DNA of 18,193 bases, taken from Bradyrhizobium sp. (GTDB taxonomy: Bacteria; Pseudomonadota; Alphaproteobacteria; Rhizobiales; Xanthobacteraceae). Positions 1 to 6,930 of the stretch are shown here, in pieces (the first letter of the stretch is position 1; each line of letters opens with the position of its first letter). Both the position numbers and the translations under genes were made by a program. The notes under the pieces are model-generated. The model was not told the DNA's origin and searched no databases. It was given only the letters and a program-made list of their open reading frames with translations. The stretch covers positions 1 through 18,193 of the forward strand of contig JAQGKC010000210.1 in assembly GCA_028290305.1 (NCBI GenBank). The letters are read 5' to 3'.

Positions 1-1
1 G

Positions 2-60
2 CTCCGCCGAGAGGGTCTCCGCGGCACCCCCCGTCCCGCGGGGACCCTCGGCAGGCGGAG
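2..60. repeat. long GC-rich inverted repeat (hairpin)
   Basis: Positions 11-24 pair with 36-49 across 14 consecutive positions, 13 Watson-Crick and one G-T (T18 with G42), around an 11-nt loop (25-35). A second arm, 2-8 with 54-60, continues the stem for 7 pairs after a small internal loop. Any transcript through here would fold very stably. No T-tract follows on the plus side (61 onward reads gcgctttcgc), so it is not a classic intrinsic terminator. It may end an upstream transcript or be a dispersed palindromic element; the window edge prevents a decision. Confidence 0.6.
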
Positions 61-432
61 GCGCTTTCGCGATGGGGGAAGAAAAGCTTTATCTGAATCT
101 TAGCCCTCTGCACGACGAACGATGTTCGCGATGGCCGGGTGACCCTCATTGCGCCGGCCTGTACTGTTGTGGCGCTCTGGCTCTGAGCCAGCCTCGACTA
201 GAGGCGTTCCGAACAGCTCTTAACCTGTCAGCGGTTGTTGTCGCGAGCGGCCGCACGTGGCCTTGTCCTCCTCGCATCTACTTGAGAATACGCATCTTTT
301 TCGAAAACCGAGCATTTGCTCACGAAAAGGTCATTTGCCCATTTTTAACAGTTCAGAACGCTACTTAACAAGCCAAAAGGGGCTGCATGCGCCATGTTCT
401 CGCCGGGCCGGGTTTCTCGTCGAGGGATTGAT
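61..432 (+). promoter_or_regulatory. upstream control region of the AraC-R1 operon
   Basis: No convincing gene is seen here; the short frames lack ribosome sites and family resemblance. The region holds several dyads: CGAAC-N3-GTTCG at 116-128, GTTC-N-GAAC at 206-214 and again at 351-359, and the paired palindromes at 309-322 and 328-341. It presumably contains the promoter for the AraC-R1 operon, but no good -35/-10 pair could be fixed by eye. A ribosome site GAGGG (422-426) sits 6 nt before the ATG at 433. Confidence 0.5.
309..341 (+). promoter_or_regulatory. paired palindromic operator-like element, copy A
   Basis: The first site, CGAGCATTTGCTCA (309-322), is a near-perfect dyad of the form TGAGCA-N2-TGCTCA. 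A second, weaker copy, AGGTCATTTGCCCA (328-341), matches the model at 10 of 14 positions and starts exactly 19 bp later, about two helical turns. AACAGTTC follows at 347-354. The same three-part arrangement occurs in reverse orientation at 10183-10226. Its position 92 bp before the AraC start fits an operator or activator site. The binding protein is unknown; candidates are the AraC regulator or the winged-helix regulators. Confidence 0.55.
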
Positions 433-1017
433 ATGGAAAGGTCTCAAGGCACCGCAATGAATTCTTCTCCGGTCGGCGTGCAGTTCGGCTATCTGGCGAA
501 TAGCCTAGCCCGACTTCTTGAGACGGCGAGACGTGAGCTCGAGCGCGATCGTGACGCGGCAAAAGCATCGCTGGCTACCGCATCAACTATCCTGCAAGCT
601 GAGATCGAGCGTTGTTCGGGCGTTAACGGCTCCACAACCGGCGGTCTGGCGGCTTGGCAGATCCTTCGCGTGCGAGCTTATGTTGACAGCAATTTGCACC
701 GGACTATTCACATCCGGGACCTCAGTGCTGTCGCGCGTCGAAGCCCGGCGCACTTCTCACGAAAATTCAAGCTGGCTGTAGGCGAGTCGCCGCATGCCTA
801 CGTGGTGAGAAGGCGCCTGGAGAGAGCCTGCCACCTGATGATGACCAGTGTGTCATCACTGAGTGAAATAGCCTTGAGCGTGGGCTTCTCGGATCAAGCA
901 CATCTGTGCAGGCTCTTCAGACAGGCGTTTGGTCAAAGCCCGGCCAACTGGCGACGCGAGCGCGGAATCCCTGGCGATGTCACCTCGATAACCGGCCTGG
1001 ACGAAGATATCCCATGA
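433..1017 (+). CDS. AraC-family transcriptional regulator
   Basis: A DNA-binding regulator of 194 residues. The C-terminal half (about residues 85-185) is an AraC/XylS double helix-turn-helix: the first motif spans IHIRDLSAVARRSPAHFSRK and the second SLSEIALSVGFSDQAHLCR, followed by the family signature FRQAFGQSPANWRRE. The N-terminal 60-70 residues are a charged, probably helical segment (ARRELERDRDAAKAS) rather than a cupin sugar-binding domain, so its signal is not evident. This short type is familiar in Bradyrhizobium-like bacteria (recollection, not a search). The ATG at 433 is chosen because GAGGG lies 6 nt upstream; ATGs at 394 and 457 are alternatives. The stop overlaps the start of the next gene (ATGA at 1014-1017), which implies co-translation. 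It may control its own operon through the palindromes at 309-341. Confidence 0.9.
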   Translation: MERSQGTAMNSSPVGVQFGYLANSLARLLETARRELERDRDAAKASLATASTILQAEIERCSGVNGSTTGGLAAWQILRVRAYVDSNLHRTIHIRDLSAVARRSPAHFSRKFKLAVGESPHAYVVRRRLERACHLMMTSVSSLSEIALSVGFSDQAHLCRLFRQAFGQSPANWRRERGIPGDVTSITGLDEDIP

Positions 1018-3866
1018 GTGATCAGCACGGGAAAATCCTGAGCTTTGGCCCTTTTGAACTGTCGATCGGAAACAGACTTCTGACAAATGGCGCAAAGGTC
1101 GTACCGGTCGGCGCGCGCGCCATGGATCTCCTCATCGTCCTGGTAGAGCAGGCAAACCAGGTCGTCGGCGCGAGGACCCTGATCGAGCGCGTTTGGCCAA
1201 AGCGAGGAGCCGAACAAGTCAGCCTGCGCGTCCACATCTCGGCGCTGCGGAAGGCTCTCGATCAGAATGACCCCGGCAGGCGATATATCGCTAACGTGCC
1301 CGGCCGAGGGTACAGCTTCGTCGTACCGGTGACGTCACTCTCCACGCCAACATCTGGGGATCTCAAACCATCTTCGAGGTCCCGATTGCCTGCGCGCTTG
1401 ATGCGGATGCTTGGGCGAAAAGACGCGCTGGCCGAGATCCAGATGAAGCTGGCCGAGCAGAAGTTTGTGACGATCGTCGGGCCTGGCGGCATCGGCAAGA
1501 CCACGGTAGCGGTCGCCGTCGCGCACGAAATGAGCGCGATTTTCAACGGCCATGTTCATTTCGTCGACTTGTGCGCTCTCGGCGGCACTTCGCTCGTCGC
1601 GCCAGCCGTGGCCGCAGCACTCGGTATGTCGGTGCAAACAAATAATGTCGTTCCAGCCTTGATCGATCGTCTGCGGGAAAGGCCAACGCTCATCATCCTC
1701 GACTGTTGCGAACACGTTATTGATGGAGCGTCTGCTGTCGCAGAAGAACTGATTCGCTATGTTCCGACATTGCATTTGCTCGCGACCAGCCGGGAGGCGA
1801 TGCGTGTTGAAGGGGAACACGTCCATGAACTCCGCGCGCTTGCATGCCCCCCGGAAAATGGCAGCTTGTCGGCGCAGAACGTCCTGCGATACCCCGCTGT
1901 TCAACTGCTGGTAGACCGTGTGCGGGCTGTGCGAAGTGACTTCGAACTGGCCGATGCAGATGCGCCGATTGCCGCGGAAATCTGCCGGCGGCTTGATGGA
2001 ATTCCATTGGCAATCGAACTAGCAGCCTGCAGGGTTGACATATTTGGCCTCAGCAAGACCGCCAGCTTGCTCGGCGAGCGGCTAAACCTGTCATGGGTGG
2101 GGCGTAGAACCGCTCCGTCGAGGCACCAGACCTTAAACGCCGTGCTGGAGTGGAGCTATGACCTGCTCGGCGAGGCTGAGCAGCGCGTACTGGGCCGGCT
2201 CAGTGTTTTTGCAGGCGGATTTACGTTCGAAGCGGCGGTCGCCGTTGTTGCGGACGAGACGGTGGATGAAGCAAGCGTATCGGATTGCGTTTGGGAGCTT
2301 CGTTCGAAATCGATGATTGCCGCTCAGGGACAGGAGGGGCGGCTGCGTCTGCTTGATACCGCTCGCGCTTTTGCCTTGCAACGACTGGCCAAGAGCGATG
2401 AGCAGAACCTTTTTCAGCGCCGTCACGCCCTTTATTTCACCGACCTGTTCAGGCAGGGCGCAGCGCTGGATGCGTCGGGCTGGCCCAGGGCGCTCGGGAT
2501 CGAGGTCGATAATCTCAGAGCCGCCCTGAACTGGGCGTTTTCTGCCGCGGGCGATGCGAAAATCGGCGTCGAACTCGCCGCGGCATCGGCAAGCACCTGG
2601 ATGGGTATGGCGCTGCTCACTGAATGCCGGGAATGGATGAGAAATGCCATAAGTCGTCTCCACGATGTAAATTCGGGCACACGACAAGAGATGGTCATTC
2701 AGTCCGCCTTCGCGAGTTGCACGATGTTCACCGGCGGCATGACGGAAAAGTCGCAAGCTACATGGGCGAAAGCGCTGCTTCTCGCCGAGGGCCTTGACGA
2801 TATCGAACATCAGCTGGACGCCCTGCTTGTACTGTGGGCTCACGAATTGCGCGTTCCAAATTATTCGGAAGCGGTCAAATTGGCGGACCGCTGCGGCGAG
2901 GTTTCGGAAGGAACGGGTCGTATCGGCGCTGTCGCAACGGCCAACTATATGAGAGGTATAACATACTACCATGCTGGACGAATTACGGAAGCTCAAGCGC
3001 TGCTTGAATTGTCGCTGCATCGTGATGACGAAGCTTCGCGACAACTGCTGATCAAGCGGTTCGGCTATGATCGCAAAATCGATAACTTGGCCGGTCTTGC
3101 GACCTTGGCGTGGTTGCGTGGCTCTCCGGATCAAGCCCGCAGGTTCAATCAGATGGCCGTCGCTGAAGCGCGCCAATCAAATCGAACCGTGAACCTTTGC
3201 GGGGCGCTGACCTTTGCAAGCTTCATCGCATATTTGACGAATCCAGATGACGGCGAAGCCGAGGCACTCGTGGGCGAACTCGCCGGCCATGCAGGGAAAT
3301 ACGCTCTGCACAACTACCAGGGCTTTTGTCTCAGCATGCAGGCTCTCTACAAAATCAGGCAAGGAGGGGAAATCGGCGCAGCATCTGTAATGCTCTACTC
3401 AGGACTTGAGAAGCTGTCTGCGGCGCGCTACGGAATTTTCAACTGGATCTTGCAAGCAGAGTTTGCGATGTGCATGGTCCTCGCAAACCGGCCGAGGGAA
3501 GGGCTTGATGCCTTCGAGCGTGCGAAGATCGATCTCGGCGAAAGCCGATGGTATGGCCCGGAATTGCACCGCATCAGAGGCGAACTGGCGCTGAGCAACG
3601 GCGAGGGATTGGCGGTCAGCAGGCAATATTTTCTGCAAGCCCTCGAACTGGCAGACAGGCAGGCGAGCTCGTCGTGGGCGCTTAGGGCCGCGACCAGCCT
3701 TGCTATTGCCGAAAAATCGGCCGGGCGAAAGGAGGCCGCGTTGCGGACCTTGCAAGCCATCCACGCGAAATTTCGAGAAGGCCTGGAGACGCTCGATCTA
3801 CGGTTGGCCAAACAGGTGTTGAACGGCTCATACCAGCGCGATAACGCCACCAATTCGATACACTGA
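1014..3866 (+). CDS. R1: winged-helix / STAND ATPase / TPR regulator
   Basis: A 950-residue cytoplasmic regulator. Residues about 8-105 are an OmpR/PhoB-type winged helix (FGPFELS, recognition helix SLRVHISALRKAL, wing RYIANVPGRGYSFV). Residues about 130-460 are an NB-ARC-like STAND ATPase with Walker A GPGGIGKTT (156-164), Walker B LIILDCCEH (D230), LATSRE (256-261), GIPLAIE (329-335) and RLRLLDTARAFAL (443-455). The remaining roughly 480 residues are helical and TPR-like, the likely signal-sensing part. The start at 1014 is chosen over a GTG/ATG further up because it overlaps the AraC stop (ATGA) and puts the winged helix at the usual distance from the N-terminus. By family analogy (MalT, AfsR), ligand or partner binding should drive nucleotide-dependent oligomerisation and DNA binding; the signal is unknown. 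The least R2-like of the three plus-strand paralogs. Confidence 0.9.
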   Translation: MSDQHGKILSFGPFELSIGNRLLTNGAKVVPVGARAMDLLIVLVEQANQVVGARTLIERVWPKRGAEQVSLRVHISALRKALDQNDPGRRYIANVPGRGYSFVVPVTSLSTPTSGDLKPSSRSRLPARLMRMLGRKDALAEIQMKLAEQKFVTIVGPGGIGKTTVAVAVAHEMSAIFNGHVHFVDLCALGGTSLVAPAVAAALGMSVQTNNVVPALIDRLRERPTLIILDCCEHVIDGASAVAEELIRYVPTLHLLATSREAMRVEGEHVHELRALACPPENGSLSAQNVLRYPAVQLLVDRVRAVRSDFELADADAPIAAEICRRLDGIPLAIELAACRVDIFGLSKTASLLGERLNLSWVGRRTAPSRHQTLNAVLEWSYDLLGEAEQRVLGRLSVFAGGFTFEAAVAVVADETVDEASVSDCVWELRSKSMIAAQGQEGRLRLLDTARAFALQRLAKSDEQNLFQRRHALYFTDLFRQGAALDASGWPRALGIEVDNLRAALNWAFSAAGDAKIGVELAAASASTWMGMALLTECREWMRNAISRLHDVNSGTRQEMVIQSAFASCTMFTGGMTEKSQATWAKALLLAEGLDDIEHQLDALLVLWAHELRVPNYSEAVKLADRCGEVSEGTGRIGAVATANYMRGITYYHAGRITEAQALLELSLHRDDEASRQLLIKRFGYDRKIDNLAGLATLAWLRGSPDQARRFNQMAVAEARQSNRTVNLCGALTFASFIAYLTNPDDGEAEALVGELAGHAGKYALHNYQGFCLSMQALYKIRQGGEIGAASVMLYSGLEKLSAARYGIFNWILQAEFAMCMVLANRPREGLDAFERAKIDLGESRWYGPELHRIRGELALSNGEGLAVSRQYFLQALELADRQASSSWALRAATSLAIAEKSAGRKEAALRTLQAIHAKFREGLETLDLRLAKQVLNGSYQRDNATNSIH

Positions 3867-3981
3867 CAGCTTGTTGTTGGAAGAAGTTTCGGCTAACACT
3901 TGATGGGCTGGGGGTATTTGCACAAGACCGACGACGAACGGCGCAGCGATCGAATCGTCGAGGATCTTGGCGGAATAACTC

Positions 3982-6861
3982 ATGTCAGTCCAACAAGTTG
4001 GCTCACCGAATGCAATGCTGCTTCGGTTTGGCCCATTCGAGCTCGATGTCGCCGAGCGCTCTCTCAAGAAGGCGAACCAGGTCATTCCACTTGGTGGCAG
4101 GGCTTACGACATCCTGATCGCTCTGCTCGAAAACGCCGGCGAGGTTGTCGGGAAAGCCGAACTAATCGCGAGGGCATGGCCTGACGTAACGGTCGAGGAA
4201 GGCAGTCTTCGCGTCCATCTGTCGGCGCTGCGCAAAGCACTGGGCGACGGTCAGTTCGGCAACAAGTACATCGCGAATATACAGGGCCACGGTTACAGCT
4301 TCATTGCGCCGATCACGCGTCTTCCGGCGGATCGCGGCGGGAGCGGCGCATCTGCGGGATTGTCCAACCTGCCGCCAGCACTGGGCCGCATGGTCGGTCG
4401 CGGCAATGTTGTCCGTGAGATTCAAGGTTGGCTCGAGACGGAGCAACGCCTGATCACAATTCTGGGCGCTGGCGGCATTGGCAAGACAACAGTTGCTCTG
4501 GCAGTCGGACACGGGGCGCTGGCCGGCTTCTCTGGGGCGGCATTCTTTGTCGACCTTTCGGCAGTAAGCGATAAGGAGCATGTCGTCGGCGCCGTCGCTT
4601 CCGCGGTCGGGCTTGCCTCACAGTTTGTCGATCCAAGGCAGGCGTTGCTTGGTTTTCTGCGCCATCGCAGGGGGCTTATCATTCTGGATAGTTGCGAGCA
4701 TCTGATCGAGAAGGCCGCGGAGATCGCCGACTATATTTTTCAAAATGCGCCGGATATCTACATACTTGCGACCAGCAGGGAGGCGTTGCATGTCCCCGGG
4801 GAACGCGTACTTCGTCTTTGTCCACTGGATTGCCCGCCGGAGCAGCCGGGGCTGACTGCGTCGGAGGTACTTGCCTATCCGGCCGCACGGTTGTTCGCCG
4901 AGCGTGTCAGCGCTCGCGGCGGGAATTTTTCGGTCAGTGACGACGAAGCCCCCATGATTGCCGAGATTTGCCACAAGCTTGACGGCATTGCACTCGCCAT
5001 CGAGCTCGCCGCCGGAAGAGCGGCTGTCTTCGGCGTCAGAAACACGGTGGCGAAGCTCGGATCTCGCCTCGATCTCCTGAAGTTCGGTCGCCGAACTGCG
5101 AATCGGCGGCATCAGACGCTCAGAGCGACGCTGGACTGGAGCCACGATCACCTTTCCGAGGTCGAACGAGTCGTGCTGCGACGTGTCGCGATCTTCATCG
5201 GGCACTTTTCGTTGGAGGCGGCGTTCGCGGTTGTGGAGAAGGGAAAAATTGACCGGTCTGAAATCGAGGGCGCGGTAGAAACTCTTGTCAACAAATCGCT
5301 CATAGTAGCGTGGCCCAGCTACCCGGGGATGCTTTACCGATTGCTCGACACGACGCGCTCCTATGCTTTGGAGAAACTCGCCGCGAGCGGCGAACATCAT
5401 TCCGTAGCGGCGCGGCACGCAAGCCATCTGAGCCAGTCGTTGGAAAGCAACCGGCGCAATCTTTTCAATCGGCAGCCCGGACAATCTCCTTCAGATGCCA
5501 TACAGCACTATCTCGGAGATATCCGTGCAGCGCTTGAATGGAGCTTTGGTCCCGACGGAAGCGATCGCGCGGCCATACGAATGGCGGCGGCGGCCTCGCA
5601 GTTGTTTCTGGCAAAGTCGCTTTTTGTGGAGTGCCGAGGTTGGATGGAGCAAGCGATCGATCGGATTGCTGCGGACTGCGATCCGCGGGACCAGATGGAA
5701 ATCCATGCTTCGCTTGCACTGTCGCTGATGTTCACAGCCGGGAACAGTGAAAGGGTTCGTGATGCCTTCAATATCGCGTTGACGTTCGCAGAGCGGCATG
5801 AGGATGCCTACCAGCAATTGCGTCTCCTCAGCGGGCTGTCGATGTATCTTCATCGTACGATTGACGCGGCCGGTAGTCTTAAAGTTGCGCTGCGCGCCGC
5901 GACCATCGCGAAGAAGACGGAAAACCCGGAAGATGCGGCCCTCGCGGATTCGATGCTGGGAGCAGCGTACTATATGCTTGCGGACCACGTCCGCGCGCCA
6001 AAATACCTCGAACGGGCCCTGCACAGGTCGCCGGCTTCCCGACTGTTCAACGCGACCCAGTATCTGTTTGATCTACGTACCACATCGCTGTTCAACCTTA
6101 CCCGATCGCATTGGTTCGCCGGCAATCTCGATAGGGCGGCCGGTTATGCTGAAAGAACCATCGAGGAAGCTGAGAGATCGGACCACCCGATCGCCCTCTG
6201 TCGAGCCTTTATTCTGACGATGCCGCTCTATTTCTGGATCGACGACTTGGGACAAGTCGAACGGAACCTTTCCAGGCTCGAGCTCACCGCGGAGAAGTAT
6301 TCCTTGGAGCCATTTCGCGCAGTCGCTGTGGGACTCAGGGGGCGGCAATTGATTCGCGTCGGCCAGACAATGGACGGCATGCGTCATCTGCAGGATAGTT
6401 TGGAGAAGCTACGGGTTCTGCGATACGAAATGCTTGTAACAGATTTTGTCTCTGAATTGGCGGTCAGTCTGGCAAAGCAGAGCGAGCGCGTGGAAGCGTT
6501 GGCTCTCATCGACGGTTCAATCGCTACGCAGCTTGGATCGAAGAGGCCACTTCACCTTCCGGCCCTTTTTTTGGCGAAAGGAATCGCACTTGTGAGTGGG
6601 GAAGCCCGACAAAGTGATCTGGCTCTGGAGTGCTTCGAGGAGGCGATGATGCTGGCAGGGCAACAATCCGCGCTTTCGTTCGAGCTGCGGGCAGGATTGG
6701 AACTCGCGCAGCTTTGGATTGATCGGGGTCAAGTCCGGAGAGCCCATGATCTCATTGGACCTATTTATGGTCGATTCACCGAAGGTCTCGCAACGCCGGA
6801 TCTCGTGTTGGCGAGGCGAATCCTCGAACAGACGAGCGTTTGGGAGCGTCAAACCGGGTGA
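3982..6861 (+). CDS. R2: winged-helix / STAND ATPase / TPR regulator
   Basis: A 959-residue paralog of R1 with the same order of domains. The winged helix covers about residues 14-112 (FGPFELD, VTVEEGSLRVHLSALRKAL, NKYIANIQGHGYSF). The ATPase has Walker A GAGGIGKTT (162-170), Walker B LIILDSCEH (232-240), LATSRE (262-267) and RLLDTTRSYALEKL (453-466). The GLPL-type motif reads GIALAIE (335-341), with Ala replacing the Pro kept in R1, R3 and R4. The C-terminal half is helical with TPR-like pairs. The 115-bp gap after R1 contains no clear terminator, so R2 could be read from the same message or from its own promoter. GGCGGA at 3969-3974 is the likely ribosome site; the Met at residue 12 is an alternative start. 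Closest in sequence to R4 by eye. Signal and targets are unknown. Confidence 0.9.
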   Translation: MSVQQVGSPNAMLLRFGPFELDVAERSLKKANQVIPLGGRAYDILIALLENAGEVVGKAELIARAWPDVTVEEGSLRVHLSALRKALGDGQFGNKYIANIQGHGYSFIAPITRLPADRGGSGASAGLSNLPPALGRMVGRGNVVREIQGWLETEQRLITILGAGGIGKTTVALAVGHGALAGFSGAAFFVDLSAVSDKEHVVGAVASAVGLASQFVDPRQALLGFLRHRRGLIILDSCEHLIEKAAEIADYIFQNAPDIYILATSREALHVPGERVLRLCPLDCPPEQPGLTASEVLAYPAARLFAERVSARGGNFSVSDDEAPMIAEICHKLDGIALAIELAAGRAAVFGVRNTVAKLGSRLDLLKFGRRTANRRHQTLRATLDWSHDHLSEVERVVLRRVAIFIGHFSLEAAFAVVEKGKIDRSEIEGAVETLVNKSLIVAWPSYPGMLYRLLDTTRSYALEKLAASGEHHSVAARHASHLSQSLESNRRNLFNRQPGQSPSDAIQHYLGDIRAALEWSFGPDGSDRAAIRMAAAASQLFLAKSLFVECRGWMEQAIDRIAADCDPRDQMEIHASLALSLMFTAGNSERVRDAFNIALTFAERHEDAYQQLRLLSGLSMYLHRTIDAAGSLKVALRAATIAKKTENPEDAALADSMLGAAYYMLADHVRAPKYLERALHRSPASRLFNATQYLFDLRTTSLFNLTRSHWFAGNLDRAAGYAERTIEEAERSDHPIALCRAFILTMPLYFWIDDLGQVERNLSRLELTAEKYSLEPFRAVAVGLRGRQLIRVGQTMDGMRHLQDSLEKLRVLRYEMLVTDFVSELAVSLAKQSERVEALALIDGSIATQLGSKRPLHLPALFLAKGIALVSGEARQSDLALECFEEAMMLAGQQSALSFELRAGLELAQLWIDRGQVRRAHDLIGPIYGRFTEGLATPDLVLARRILEQTSVWERQTG

Positions 6862-6930
6862 AGGGTGGCCGAAATCATCCGGTAGAGCGTGAGCTTGAAC
6901 AGTGCACTGGCTTTGCGTCAATTGGTAATA
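6862..6930. other. convergent gap between R2 and R3
   Basis: Sixty-nine bases separate the stops of the convergent R2 and R3 genes. No stem followed by a T-run could be found on either strand, so termination here is either Rho-dependent or not recognisable by eye. Confidence 0.4.

Noticed and set aside
72..368. 98-codon frame upstream of the AraC gene
   Set aside because: No ribosome site or family resemblance, and it spans the operator-like palindromes.
2133..3176. Minus-strand open frame of 347 codons opposite R1
   Set aside because: Antisense to the R1 tail, with no recognisable motifs or ribosome site.
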